Source: an uncultured Alphaproteobacteria bacterium
Lineage (GTDB): Bacteria > Pseudomonadota > Alphaproteobacteria > RF32 > CAG-239
DNA length: 64,000 nt
Direction: 5' to 3'
Assembly: GCA_934254915.1 (NCBI GenBank)
Contig: CAKQMH010000008.1
Span: forward strand, 1-64,000
The notes under the pieces are model-generated. The model was not told the origin of the DNA and searched no databases. It worked only from the letters and a program-made list of their open reading frames with translations. The position numbers and the translations under genes were made by a program. Numbering within the stretch: position 1 is the first letter of the stretch; the number at the start of each line of letters is the position of its first letter. Shown here one piece after another: positions 7,952 through 17,459 of the stretch.

Positions 7952-9382
7952 ATGAGTAAACGAATTAAACGCAGTCTGCTTCCTAAGTCTAAACTCAAAA
8001 AAAAGAAAAAATCCACTCTTACAAAATTTGATGGCTATCAGTTAGGACTCGGTCCTAAGATGATAAACTCAATTAACATTGCTCTGCGCGAAGATGATGA
8101 TGTTCATGTCCGCAAGATTGTTGAGGGTTTGTCAGAATATGATTTGGCAGATTTGATTGAGGCTTTGGATTTAAGTTCGCGTAAAAAGTTAATTGAAATA
8201 TTAGGCGACAAAATTAATCCGGAAGTCTTTCCCGAATTGAACGATGTTGTTCAGGAACAGGTTATTGAAACCCTGGAAGAGCCGCAGATTGTAAAAATCG
8301 CCAATGAATTGGATTCAGACGAAGTTGTAGAAATCCTTGAGCATATGGACAAGGATGAACAACAAAGTATTATCCGTCAACTTGATCCGGAGTTGCAATA
8401 TCAAGTCGAATCGTCCTTGGGGTATCCTGAAGATTCGGCCGGTCGTATAATGACGCGCGAGTTTGTTAGTATGCCCGATTCATGGACGGTTAAAGAAGCC
8501 AAAGAGTTTTTGTTAAAAAATGAAGAATTGCCTGAAGACTTCTATGACATATTTTTAACGGATGAGAAATTCAGACCCACCGGACAAATCGCTTTGGATA
8601 AATTGCTGCGCGCAAAGCCTATGCAAAAGCTTTATGATGTTATGGACGGAGAAATTGTACCGATTGATGTCTTGACCGATCAAGAAGAAGTTGCGCATAT
8701 GTTTCGGGAATATGGTTGGATGTCGGCAATGGTGGTTGATGCACGGGGACACCTTGTCGGTGCAATCTTTATTGATGATGTGGTTGATGTTATTCACGAG
8801 GAAGCATCTGAAGATATTATGCACTTGTCCGGTGCGGAGGAAGGCGACGTTTATAAATCGGTGTTTTCGATTTTTAAGTCTCGTGTGGCATGGCTGATTA
8901 CTAATCTTGGTGCTACGTTGGTGGCGTCAACGGTGGTTAAAGGTTTTCAAGATGTTATCGCGCAAGTTTCTTTGTTGGCGGTATTAATGCCGATTGTCGC
9001 TTCAATGGGCGGAACGACCGGAAATCAGACTTTGGCGGTGGTAGTCAGGGCTTTGGCAACCAAAGAGTTAACTTCACGCAATACCTGGAGAATGATCAGT
9101 AAAGAGTTTTTGGTCGGAATGTTTAACGGTATGCTCTTTGCCGGTTTAATCGGTTTGATTACACATTTATTGTTCCCTGATTATAAGATTGTCAGTATGG
9201 TTATTGCCATTGCGATGTTTATTGAACTCAGCGTTGCCAGTTTGGCCGGAATACTGGTTCCGCTGACTCTCAATCGCTTGAAAGCCGATCCGGCGATTGC
9301 TTCCGGTGTTTTTCTGATTGCAATTACTGATTCAGGCGGCTTTTTTGTCTTCTTGGGATTGGCCAAACTCTTCTTGTTTTAA
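7952..9382 (+). CDS. mgtE: Magnesium transporter MgtE
   Basis: MgtE is a dimeric inner-membrane Mg2+ channel gated by cytosolic Mg2+. The order of parts fits the family: a Lys-rich N-tail (about 1-25), a superhelical N domain (about 40-160, with LADLIEAL and EVVEILEHMD), a CBS pair (about 165-290, beginning with SAGRIMT), and five membrane helices from about 305, with MGGTTGNQTLAVVVRAL and ITDSGGFFVFLGLA, the pore-lining region. The length of 476 residues is usual. The ATG has a GGGAGGA binding site. It follows tRNA-Leu by 110 bases and appears monocistronic. Confidence 0.97.
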   Translation: MSKRIKRSLLPKSKLKKKKKSTLTKFDGYQLGLGPKMINSINIALREDDDVHVRKIVEGLSEYDLADLIEALDLSSRKKLIEILGDKINPEVFPELNDVVQEQVIETLEEPQIVKIANELDSDEVVEILEHMDKDEQQSIIRQLDPELQYQVESSLGYPEDSAGRIMTREFVSMPDSWTVKEAKEFLLKNEELPEDFYDIFLTDEKFRPTGQIALDKLLRAKPMQKLYDVMDGEIVPIDVLTDQEEVAHMFREYGWMSAMVVDARGHLVGAIFIDDVVDVIHEEASEDIMHLSGAEEGDVYKSVFSIFKSRVAWLITNLGATLVASTVVKGFQDVIAQVSLLAVLMPIVASMGGTTGNQTLAVVVRALATKELTSRNTWRMISKEFLVGMFNGMLFAGLIGLITHLLFPDYKIVSMVIAIAMFIELSVASLAGILVPLTLNRLKADPAIASGVFLIAITDSGGFFVFLGLAKLFLF

Positions 9383-9468
9383 AAGTTTTGCATATCTTGG
9401 AAATTAGACTTTTTATTTCAAGTGTTTAAGGGTAGAATCAGCTTAATTAAAGTGAGGAGGATGAAAAA

Positions 9469-9942
9469 GTGATTGCCGGATTGATTGTGGCTATGGTAGT
9501 AATTGTGGCAGATCAGGTTAGTAAGTATCTGATTTTGAATGGTTTGCTCGGTGAACAGATAATGATTGTTTACACCTCGTTTTTTAATGTTGTCAGGGCG
9601 TGGAATACCGGTGTCAGCTTTTCGATGTTTAATAATTATGGCGGAACGGGGGCAATTTTGCTTTCGGCTGCGGCATTGGTTATAGTGGTCTTTTTGCTGT
9701 TTTGGATGAAGCAGGAAAAGAGCAAGATATCACAAATTGCCTTAGGTATGATTATCGGCGGAGCAATCGGAAATGTGATTGACCGCATTCGTTTAGGGGC
9801 AGTGTTTGACTTTTTGGACTTTCATATTGCGGATAATCATTGGCCGGCATTTAATATCGCCGACAGCTTTATTTGTGTCGGAGCGGCGGTTTTGATTATT
9901 CAGAGTTTGTTTGCTATCATTAAAAAAGAAGAGGTTAAGTAA
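9469..9942 (+). CDS. lspA: Lipoprotein signal peptidase (SPase II)
   Basis: This inner-membrane aspartyl protease removes signal peptides from diacylglyceryl-prolipoproteins. It has four hydrophobic segments and the family motifs VADQVSKY, AWNTGVSFS, GGAIGNVIDR and FNIADSFI. The last two carry the catalytic aspartates. The start is GTG at 9469, 9 bases after a GAGGAGG site; an ATG at 9461 in another frame stops after three codons. At 157 residues it has normal length. It is the first gene of a seven-gene operon (lspA to the ZIP transporter) with gaps of 0-12 bases, and makes the enzyme needed by the lipoprotein encoded just downstream. Confidence 0.96.
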   Translation: MIAGLIVAMVVIVADQVSKYLILNGLLGEQIMIVYTSFFNVVRAWNTGVSFSMFNNYGGTGAILLSAAALVIVVFLLFWMKQEKSKISQIALGMIIGGAIGNVIDRIRLGAVFDFLDFHIADNHWPAFNIADSFICVGAAVLIIQSLFAIIKKEEVK

Positions 9943-10197
9943 ATGAAAAATTATAATAAAATCGGATTTTTATTGGGAGCTTTATTAGCCTTAAGTGCAT
10001 GCAGTACCTTAACCAAAGAGAAATTGGGTATGACCAAAAAAGCCCCCGATGAATTTATGGTTGTGCCACGGGCGCCGCTGTCATTGCCGCCGGAGTATGA
10101 TTTGCGTCCGGTAACCGAGGTGCAGCAGCCTGAGGATACCACCCGAATGAATGCCGGAGAAAAGGCTTTACTGGAAAGGGTTGATAACGAAAAATAA
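9943..10197 (+). CDS. DUF3035 lipoprotein (BamF-like)
   Basis: This is a small lipoprotein of 84 residues starting directly after the lspA stop. The signal peptide ends in the lipobox LSAC at about residue 20. The conserved core APDEFMVVPRAPLSLPPEYDL is the hallmark of DUF3035, described as the BamF subunit of the outer-membrane beta-barrel assembly machine in alphaproteobacteria. BamF-type proteins usually precede the M16 peptidase pair, as here. The family call is strong; participation in Bam is known for relatives, not shown here. Confidence 0.88.
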   Translation: MKNYNKIGFLLGALLALSACSTLTKEKLGMTKKAPDEFMVVPRAPLSLPPEYDLRPVTEVQQPEDTTRMNAGEKALLERVDNEK

Positions 10198-10200
10198 GCA

Positions 10201-11529
10201 ATGATAAAACGTTTTTATCACATCATTTCGTTATTACTGCTGCTTGCGTATAGTCCAATTACGCAAGCACAGCTGTTTAATGGCGAAGAGTTTAAACTGG
10301 ATAACGGGATGCGGGTAGTGGTTGTTCCCAACCATAAAGCCCCGATAATTAAACATATGGTGTGGTATAAAGTTGGAAGTGTCGATGAGGTTTCTGGCAA
10401 AGGCGGATTGGCTCATTTATTGGAACATTTGATGTTTCGCGGCACAACAAAAATCAAAGGCAGTGAATTCAATAAGATAATGGAAGAAAACGGAGCAGAG
10501 AGCAACGCTTTTACCACAGCCGATTTTACGGTTTATCACCAAACGGCGGATATCAGTCGTTTGGAACTGCTAATGTTTTTGGAAGCTGATAGGATGGAAA
10601 ATCTGCAAATCAGCGATGATGATTTTGTACGCGAACGGGATATTGTTTTTCAAGAGCGCAAGCAAAGAATTGATAATAATCCTCAGGGCTTTTCCGGTGA
10701 AGAAATTGACCGTATTTTGTGGCAAAATCATTCTTACGGACGTCCGGTTATCGGAACTAATGAGGATATTTTTAATCTGACTAAAAAAGATGCGGAAGAT
10801 TTTTACCGCCAATATTATGCTCCTGATAATGCCGTATTGATTTTGGCCGGAGACATTGAGCCGCAAATCGCTAAAAAACTGGCCGAAAAGTATTATGGTA
10901 AAATTAATAAAAAGGCACAAATAAAGTCTGAAAATTTTGCAAAATTAAAAAATAACATCAAAAATCATATCGATATGGAGTTGCCGGAAATAAAGAGCGA
11001 GCGTTTGTTGATAAGCACGGCAGCGCCTTCATATAACGTCAATCCTAAAGATGTTGATGCTTTGAATGTTTTAGCAGAATATATGGGCGGAGACGAAACG
11101 GCAAAATTGTATAAAAAATTAGTTTTGGAACAAGGCGTTGCCATTGCGGTCGGAACAAGTTATTATCCGTATGCCCGCAGTTATGGAGAATTTAACATCG
11201 GCGCAACTCCGCAAAAAGGTGAAGATTTGAACGACTTGTTGTTGAAGGTACGTCAAGCTTGGGATGAGGCATTGTCAGAACTGAATGAGGAAAATTTGGC
11301 CGCCGTTAAACAAAAAATGGTTGCCGGCCTGATTTATTTACGGGATAATCCGGAAACAGCGGCAATGATTACGGGTAAAATGGCCGGAATCGGTTTGGAT
11401 TTATCGACAATTGAACGACAAGCAGAATTGATTAATAATGTAAGTATAGAAGATGTACGCAGGGCGGCAAAACATTTATATTCAGCACCACAAATTGAAG
11501 CTTTAATTCGTCCGGAGGTGATAAACTGA
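10201..11529 (+). CDS. M16 family zinc metallopeptidase (active subunit)
   Basis: The N-terminal signal peptide is probably cut after ITQAQ, placing the protein in the periplasm. The catalytic HxxEH motif is present as HLLEHLMFRGT at about residue 75, with the distal zinc-binding Glu expected in the ENGAESNAFT-to-ERDIVFQE region, and the second half carries the usual inactive repeat. At 442 residues it has the two-domain length of bacterial M16B peptidases. It shares one base with the next gene, a non-catalytic M16 partner, so the two probably form a heterodimer as in other alphaproteobacteria. Substrates are unknown. Confidence 0.93.
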   Translation: MIKRFYHIISLLLLLAYSPITQAQLFNGEEFKLDNGMRVVVVPNHKAPIIKHMVWYKVGSVDEVSGKGGLAHLLEHLMFRGTTKIKGSEFNKIMEENGAESNAFTTADFTVYHQTADISRLELLMFLEADRMENLQISDDDFVRERDIVFQERKQRIDNNPQGFSGEEIDRILWQNHSYGRPVIGTNEDIFNLTKKDAEDFYRQYYAPDNAVLILAGDIEPQIAKKLAEKYYGKINKKAQIKSENFAKLKNNIKNHIDMELPEIKSERLLISTAAPSYNVNPKDVDALNVLAEYMGGDETAKLYKKLVLEQGVAIAVGTSYYPYARSYGEFNIGATPQKGEDLNDLLLKVRQAWDEALSELNEENLAAVKQKMVAGLIYLRDNPETAAMITGKMAGIGLDLSTIERQAELINNVSIEDVRRAAKHLYSAPQIEALIRPEVIN

Positions 11530-12944
11530 TGTCTCATCGTCCGTTATATAAAAAAACTTCGCATAATTATATTTGGTTATTGTTGTTATCGGCGGCTGTG
11601 GTTTGGGCGGCTAAATATGCTTATGTGCATTATTGGCGTTTTAATCCGCAACAATTGGTCGAAGAATCAGAGCTTAACGGGAAAAACTTTGAAGTGGAGG
11701 TAAAAGAGGTTGTTTCTCCGCGGTTACGGCTGAAGGCTTATTTATTTGAAGATAAAACCAATCCTATTATTAACGTAAGTCTGGTATTTAAAAATGCGGG
11801 CTATACGACGGATAATGATGATGAACAGGGAATTGCCGATTTGGCGGCAGATTTGTTGGTCGAAGGAGCGGGGCAACTTGACAGCAGCAGTTTTAAAGAA
11901 GAACTGGCTCAAAAGGCTATCGGATTGAATTTTACCGTCGGTAAAGATGATTTTACGGGTAGTCTGATGACAACACGCGAAAATATGCAACGAGCTTTTG
12001 AGTTGCTAAAGCTCAGTCTTTCAGAGCCGAGATTTGATGATGCGGATGTGGAACGGATAAAAAAACAGCAATTGGAATTGCTTAAACGACAAAAAGAATA
12101 TCCGGAAAATAAATTGGATTTGAAATTTTATGAAGTTTTGTTCGGCAATCATCCGTATGCCCGTAATCCTTTAGGCAAAGAGAGTGATATAAAAAATGTT
12201 ACTTCCGAAAAACTTAAAACCTTTGTACGCGATAATTTAAATCGGCAAAATTTGTTGATTGGCGTGGCCGGAGACATAAGCGTTGATGAAACGGAAAAGA
12301 TGCTTGATTTTGTTTTCAGCGGCTTGACGGCTAACGGTAAGATTAATTTTGTACGGCAGCCGGAAGTTAAATTTGATGGTCGCAAAGAGCAAATTAAGCA
12401 AAAAACCGGACAAATTATAACACAGAAGGCGGTGCGTGGTGTCTCACGCAATGATAAAGATTTCTATCCGTTGTTTGTGGCTAATCAAATTCTGGGTGGT
12501 TCTGGACTGACGTCACGCTTGTCGCAAAAAATACGAGAGGACAAAGGTTTAACTTATGGAGTTTATTCTTATTTAACAATAGATGATAAAGCTCCGTTGA
12601 TTGTATCATCTTTTGCGACTACGGCAGAAAATTATGATGAAGCAGAAGCACTGTTCAGAAAAGAATGGCAAAACTTTGCCTCCAAAGGGATTCGCGAGGA
12701 AGAATTAGAAAAAACTAAAAGTTATTTGACAGCATCATATAATTTGCGTTTCAATTCATTAGGTATGATTGCAGAAATTTTAACTGCTATGCAAAAATAT
12801 AATTTAGGACTGGATTTTTTGCAGAAAAGAAATGATTATGTGCGGCAAGTCAGTTGGCAAGAGGTTAATGACGCAGCACGAAAATATTTTAACGAACAAG
12901 AATTGGTCGAGGTTATTATCGGCGATTTTGGTACTAAGGAGTAA
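11529..12944 (+). CDS. M16 family peptidase-like partner (zinc motif lost)
   Basis: A membrane segment at about residues 15-32 anchors the protein or serves as an uncleaved signal. The body is homologous to M16 peptidases, but where HxxEH should be it reads GIADLAADLLVEG, so zinc ligands are absent. The C-terminal half keeps the conserved GLTSRLSQKIREDKGLTYGV segment that in M16 dimers supplies Arg/Tyr to the partner's active site. Translation is coupled to the upstream active subunit (ATG overlaps TGA). This is known family behaviour for split M16B pairs. Confidence 0.92.
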   Translation: MSHRPLYKKTSHNYIWLLLLSAAVVWAAKYAYVHYWRFNPQQLVEESELNGKNFEVEVKEVVSPRLRLKAYLFEDKTNPIINVSLVFKNAGYTTDNDDEQGIADLAADLLVEGAGQLDSSSFKEELAQKAIGLNFTVGKDDFTGSLMTTRENMQRAFELLKLSLSEPRFDDADVERIKKQQLELLKRQKEYPENKLDLKFYEVLFGNHPYARNPLGKESDIKNVTSEKLKTFVRDNLNRQNLLIGVAGDISVDETEKMLDFVFSGLTANGKINFVRQPEVKFDGRKEQIKQKTGQIITQKAVRGVSRNDKDFYPLFVANQILGGSGLTSRLSQKIREDKGLTYGVYSYLTIDDKAPLIVSSFATTAENYDEAEALFRKEWQNFASKGIREEELEKTKSYLTASYNLRFNSLGMIAEILTAMQKYNLGLDFLQKRNDYVRQVSWQEVNDAARKYFNEQELVEVIIGDFGTKE

Positions 12945-12951
12945 AAATACG

Positions 12952-14604
12952 ATGTTTGGTTTGAAAAAAACGGTTAATAAAACAAGAGCTTGGAAACGCT
13001 TGGAACATCATTATAAAACAATGCGCAAGGTTGAAATGCGCGATATGTTTGCTAAAGATCCGCAGCGAGCAGAAAGATACAGCATTAATCTTGACGCTAT
13101 GATGCTGGATTATTCCAAAAATCGTATTAATGATCGAACAATGAAGTATTTGCTGGCATTGGCCAAAGAGTGTAAACTGCCGGAAAAAATTGAGCAGATG
13201 TTTAGCGGTGATAAAATTAATTTAACGGAAAATCGTGCCGTTCTGCATACAGCACTGCGAAATCGTGATAATACGCCAATTTATGTCGACGGAAAAAACA
13301 TTATGTCGCAAATTAATGAAGTTTTGGCCAAAATGCGTAAATTTTCGGAAGCTGTTCGTTTGGGTGAATTCAAGGGGCAGACCGGTAAAAAGCTGACTAA
13401 TATCGTAAATATCGGTATCGGCGGGTCGGATTTAGGGCCTAAAATGGCGTTGGAGGCCTTACGCAAATATTGGAGTAAGGATATTAATTGCTATTTTATC
13501 TCCAATATTGACGGAACGGCATGCTGTGAAGTTTTGAACAAAATTGATCCCGAAACGACATTGTTTATTGTATCGTCCAAAACATTTACCACGATTGAAA
13601 CTTTAACCAATGCGCGGACTTGTCGGAAATGGTTGGTTGATGCTTTGGGCGAGCATGCCGTGGCCAAACATTTTGTGGCAGTTTCGACTAATGAAAAAGA
13701 AGTGGCAAAGTTTGGTATTAATACGGAAAATATGTTTGAATTTTGGGATTTTGTCGGCGGCCGTTATTCAATGTGGTCAGCTATCGGTTTGTCAATTGCA
13801 CTTGCAGTCGGAATGGATAATTTTGAAAAAATGCTCGACGGCGCTTTTGAAATGGATAAACATTTCCGCAACACCGATTTGGCGCACAATATTCCGGTAG
13901 TTCTGGGACTGTTAGGCGTTTGGTATAATAACTTTTTCGGATTACGTAACCAGGTTGTTGTTCCCTATGATCAATATCTGAGTTATCTGCCGGCATATCT
14001 TCAACAATTAGATATGGAGAGCAACGGTAAGTTTGTTTCGGTTAATAATGAATATCTGCATTATGAGACCGCACCGGTTTTGTTCGGCGGGGCGGGGACT
14101 GATGTTCAACATTCGTTCTTCCAAATGATGCATCAGGGAACATCAATTATCCCTTGTGATTTTATTATTCCGGCGATCTCGCATAATGAAATAGGCGATC
14201 ATCATGAGATTTTGGTGGCTAATGTTTTGGCGCAAGGTGAAGCTTTGATGCGCGGAAAGACCGTGCAGGAGGCTGCAGAGGAGTTGCGTAAAGCCGGTAA
14301 GAGCAAAGCTGAAATTGATAAATTAAAGAAGTTTAAGAGTTTTCGCGGTAATCGCCCGTCAAATACATTGGTATTCAAAAAAATTGATCCGTATACCTTG
14401 GGTATGCTGGTGGCAATGTATGAGCACAAGGTATTTGTAGAGGGTGTAATTTGGAATATCGACTCGTTTGACCAAATGGGAGTAGAACTCGGTAAGCAAA
14501 TGGCTTTGAGTATTTTGCCGGAATTGCAAAGCACTGCTTCGGGAATACAGCACGATTCTTCAACTTCAAATTTAATTAAGACGATTAAACGTTTGAGAAA
14601 GTAG
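12952..14604 (+). CDS. pgi: Glucose-6-phosphate isomerase
   Basis: Interconverts glucose-6-phosphate and fructose-6-phosphate in the cytoplasm. Key family segments are visible: NIGIGGSDLGP near residue 152, SKTFTTIET (phosphate-binding), the GGRYSMWSAIG signature, NEYLHYE, and QMGVELGKQMA near the C-terminus. The start is the ATG at 12952, preceded by AAGGAG and 8 bases after the previous stop; a longer in-frame reading through the M16 gene is not credible. The length of 550 residues is usual. Its place between protease and repair genes is operon packing and not a pathway link. Confidence 0.97.
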   Translation: MFGLKKTVNKTRAWKRLEHHYKTMRKVEMRDMFAKDPQRAERYSINLDAMMLDYSKNRINDRTMKYLLALAKECKLPEKIEQMFSGDKINLTENRAVLHTALRNRDNTPIYVDGKNIMSQINEVLAKMRKFSEAVRLGEFKGQTGKKLTNIVNIGIGGSDLGPKMALEALRKYWSKDINCYFISNIDGTACCEVLNKIDPETTLFIVSSKTFTTIETLTNARTCRKWLVDALGEHAVAKHFVAVSTNEKEVAKFGINTENMFEFWDFVGGRYSMWSAIGLSIALAVGMDNFEKMLDGAFEMDKHFRNTDLAHNIPVVLGLLGVWYNNFFGLRNQVVVPYDQYLSYLPAYLQQLDMESNGKFVSVNNEYLHYETAPVLFGGAGTDVQHSFFQMMHQGTSIIPCDFIIPAISHNEIGDHHEILVANVLAQGEALMRGKTVQEAAEELRKAGKSKAEIDKLKKFKSFRGNRPSNTLVFKKIDPYTLGMLVAMYEHKVFVEGVIWNIDSFDQMGVELGKQMALSILPELQSTASGIQHDSSTSNLIKTIKRLRK

Positions 14605-14615
14605 GATAAATTACT

Positions 14616-16457
14616 TTGTCGATAAGAGTTCTGCCATCTAACCTGATTAACCAAATTGCTGCGGGAGAAGTAATTGAACGTCCGGCATCAGTGGTTAAAG
14701 AATTGGTCGAAAATGCAATTGATGCGGGGGCGACCTCAATAGAGGTTCGCCTTGGCGACGGTGGAAAAAATCTTATTATCGTAACCGATAACGGTAAGGG
14801 AATTGCTAAGGAAGAATTGCCGTTGGCGGTAGAAAGGCATGCCACATCAAAACTTCCAAATGATGATTTGTTTAATATTAACTTTTTCGGCTTTCGCGGT
14901 GAGGCTTTACCATCAATAGCCTCCGTAGCCAGACTAAGCATTGTAAGTCGGGTTAAAGATGCTGAAAATGCTTGGGAAATAAAGGTTAACGGTGGTAACA
15001 AGTCAGAACTGATGCCGGCTTCAGGACAAACGGGAACGAGAGTTGAAGTTCGGGATTTGTTTTATGCGACACCGGCGCGGCTGAAGTTCTTGAAGAGTTC
15101 ATCGGCGGAAACAGCGCAATGTGTCGATATTATTCATCGCATAGCATTGGCAAATCCGCAAGTAGCTTTTTATGTATATGATGGTGAAAAGAAAAAAGTT
15201 GCGCTTCCGGCGTGTAACGGAGATTTGTTTGATGCCCGATTGGAGCGCATAAGCGCGGTTATGGGCAAAGAGTTTGCCGATAATTCGTTTTTGATTAATG
15301 CTCAAAGGGAAAATGTCGCTATCAGCGGCTATGCGTCGTTACCGACACTGAATAAAGCCAATTCGCTGTCGCAATACCTGTTTGTAAATAATCGTCCGGT
15401 GCGCGATAAATTGCTTTTAGGGGCTATTCGCGGAGCATATCAAGATGTTTTGGCCAATGGACGTTATCCGGTTTGTGCTTTGTTCTTTGAAGTTGAGCCG
15501 CATTGTGTCGATGTTAATGTGCATCCGACTAAAGCTGAGGTTAGGTTTTTTGATAATGCCTTAGTCAGAGGTTTATTAATCAGCGCTATTCGCAACGGTC
15601 TTAATCAATTCGCGAATCGCTCATCAAATGTATTGGATTTGCAAAAATTGGTGGAAGATAATATTCCCGATTGGAGTACTAATACTGTTATGACTACATC
15701 AGCCGGAGGTTTTTTGGATGATAGCGGATATCAAGTCGGACAAGGATTAGCACAAGGGATTTTGTCTTATCAATCAAAAGCTTATGCTGCAAGCAGACAG
15801 AGTGATTTGCCGGAATTAGAGCATAAGTTCTCAGTGAGGGTAGAAAATACCGAAGATGTGGTTGAGCGCAGTGATATCGGTCCTTTAGGGTTGGCTAAGG
15901 CACAGTTTCATGATACTTATATAATTTCACAGTCGGAAGACAGCATAATTATTGTTGACCAGCATGCGGCTCACGAACGAATCGTTATGGAAAAACTTAA
16001 AGAAAGTTTGCGCCAAGACGGACGGGTTGCTTCACAAATGTTGTTGATTCCGGAAATTGTCGATTTAGACTTGCCGGAAAAAAATCGTATTGTGGCGGCA
16101 GCACCGGAATTGGCGAAATTGGGGCTTGTGGTTGAGGAATTCGGAGCAACGGAAGTTATTGTTCGAGAAACACCGGCGTTGTTGGGTGAGGTCGACGCTA
16201 AATCGTTGATTCATGATTTAGCTGAGGAAATGGCTGAATGGGGCAACGGTTTTGAGTTGACGGAAAAATTACACTTGGTTTGCGCAACTATTGCCTGTCA
16301 CGGGTCAGTAAGAGCCGGACGACGACTGACAATAGAAGAGATGAACCACTTATTACGTGATATGGAAAAGACTCCGCATTCAGGACAATGCAACCACGGG
16401 AGACCGACTTATGTGGAGTTAAAAATCAAGGATATTGCCAAACTTTTTGACAGGTGA
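14616..16457 (+). CDS. mutL: DNA mismatch repair protein MutL (endonuclease type)
   Basis: The GHKL ATPase domain (about 1-330) shows ENAIDAG, DNGKGI, HATSK and FRGEAL. The C-terminal dimerisation domain carries DQHAAHERIVME, which fits the DQHAx2Ex4E metal-binding endonuclease motif, plus ACHGSVRAGRRL and CNHGRPT. It is therefore a nicking MutL, expected in organisms lacking MutH. The start is TTG at 14616: the protein begins SIRVLPSNLINQIAAGEV, which aligns exactly with the conserved MutL N-terminus, and no ATG fits. It follows pgi by 11 bases. Confidence 0.97.
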   Translation: MSIRVLPSNLINQIAAGEVIERPASVVKELVENAIDAGATSIEVRLGDGGKNLIIVTDNGKGIAKEELPLAVERHATSKLPNDDLFNINFFGFRGEALPSIASVARLSIVSRVKDAENAWEIKVNGGNKSELMPASGQTGTRVEVRDLFYATPARLKFLKSSSAETAQCVDIIHRIALANPQVAFYVYDGEKKKVALPACNGDLFDARLERISAVMGKEFADNSFLINAQRENVAISGYASLPTLNKANSLSQYLFVNNRPVRDKLLLGAIRGAYQDVLANGRYPVCALFFEVEPHCVDVNVHPTKAEVRFFDNALVRGLLISAIRNGLNQFANRSSNVLDLQKLVEDNIPDWSTNTVMTTSAGGFLDDSGYQVGQGLAQGILSYQSKAYAASRQSDLPELEHKFSVRVENTEDVVERSDIGPLGLAKAQFHDTYIISQSEDSIIIVDQHAAHERIVMEKLKESLRQDGRVASQMLLIPEIVDLDLPEKNRIVAAAPELAKLGLVVEEFGATEVIVRETPALLGEVDAKSLIHDLAEEMAEWGNGFELTEKLHLVCATIACHGSVRAGRRLTIEEMNHLLRDMEKTPHSGQCNHGRPTYVELKIKDIAKLFDR

Positions 16458-16464
16458 GGTTGAA

Positions 16465-17241
16465 ATGATCAGTCAGGTATTTTTGCAAGGATTTTGGGCG
16501 GCTTTGGCCGCCGGATTAGTTACTGGTATCGGCGGTTTCGGTATTTTCTTAAAAAAGCGCTATCTTAAATCAGAAATTAATCAGCTGCTGAATTTGGCGG
16601 CCGGAGTTATGCTGGCAGCATCGTTTTTTTCGTTGTTAGTTCCGTCGATGAACGAAATAACGGCCGAAGCAGAAAATATTTATACCGCATCTTTAGGTTT
16701 TGTGGCAGCAGTTTTCAGCGGTGTTTTGTTGGTCTGGATTTTGAATCTGCTGATTCCGCATGAGCATAATGCCATGGGGCATCACGGACCGCATTTTGAT
16801 TTGAAAAAGGCCTGGTTATTTATAATCGCCATAACGCTGCACAAACTTCCCGAAGGATTGGCCGTCGGGGTTGCTTATGGGGCTGAGGATATAGTCAGCC
16901 CGTTGTCGTTGGTCGTAGGAATCGGCGCGCATAACATTCCGGAAGGGTTGACAATAGCTATATCATTAGTCGGAGCAGGAAGTTCCCGCTTAAAGGCCGC
17001 GTTGACGGCTTTGGCTATCGGTTTAGTACAGCCGTTGGGTGCTATTGTCGGTTTATTCTTAATGGGAGTTGACTTTAATATTGTGCCATATGGTATGGCT
17101 TTGGCCGGAGGAACGTTGCTGTTTGTGGTCGTAAATGAGATTTTGCCGGAAACATACGGAGCAAAAGAAACCAACAAGTCAGCGGCGGCGGTTTTTGTCG
17201 GTTTTATCTTTATGACGTACCTGACAATGGTTTTGGAATAA
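16465..17241 (+). CDS. ZIP family metal transporter
   Basis: This is an inner-membrane divalent metal (Zn/Fe/Mn) permease of about 258 residues with eight predicted helices. The two signature motifs are present, HKLPEG in helix IV and HNIPEG in helix V, and a His-rich loop (HEHNAMGHHGPH) sits before helix IV. The ATG at 16465 with GAGGT upstream is taken as start; it lies 7 bases after mutL. It is the last gene of the lspA operon. Substrate and direction cannot be read from the sequence. Confidence 0.93.
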   Translation: MISQVFLQGFWAALAAGLVTGIGGFGIFLKKRYLKSEINQLLNLAAGVMLAASFFSLLVPSMNEITAEAENIYTASLGFVAAVFSGVLLVWILNLLIPHEHNAMGHHGPHFDLKKAWLFIIAITLHKLPEGLAVGVAYGAEDIVSPLSLVVGIGAHNIPEGLTIAISLVGAGSSRLKAALTALAIGLVQPLGAIVGLFLMGVDFNIVPYGMALAGGTLLFVVVNEILPETYGAKETNKSAAAVFVGFIFMTYLTMVLE

Positions 17242-17269
17242 AACTTTGAATAAAATGTGCAAAAAAAGA

Positions 17270-17298
17270 TTGACCTTAGCTAAAAGATAATATACATA
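17270..17298 (+). promoter_or_regulatory. Promoter for tRNA-Ser
   Basis: TTGACC at 17270-17275 is followed after 17 bases by TACATA (17293-17298), about 20 bases before the tRNA. An overlapping TATACA at 17291 is an alternative -10. Confidence 0.5.
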
Positions 17299-17318
17299 TA
17301 GTCCCGTACCACGTTGTT

Positions 17319-17405
17319 GGAGAGTTGGCAGAGTGGTAATGCAGCAGATTGCTAATCTGTCATCCCGGTTGGGATGCATAGGTTCGAGTCCTATACTCTC
17401 CGCCA
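17319..17405 (+). tRNA. tRNA-Ser (GCT)
   Basis: This is a class II tRNA of 87 bases with encoded CCA. The acceptor is GGAGAGT/ACTCTCC, the anticodon loop TTGCTAA gives GCT, the variable arm is the hairpin CATCCC/GGGATG, and the T-loop is TTCGAGT. Confidence 0.96.
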
Positions 17406-17409
17406 TAAG

Positions 17410-17440
17410 AAAGCCGTCTTTGCAGACGGCTTTTCGTTTT
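17410..17440 (+). terminator. Terminator after tRNA-Ser
   Basis: A 10-bp perfect stem AAAGCCGTCT/AGACGGCTTT with a 4-base loop is followed by TTCGTTTT. Confidence 0.85.
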
Positions 17441-17459
17441 ATCAGCAGGATTAAAAAAA

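Noticed and set aside
12832..12951. N-terminal extension of glucose-6-phosphate isomerase
   Set aside because: It would overlap the end of the M16 gene; the ATG at 12952 has a strong binding site and matches the family start.
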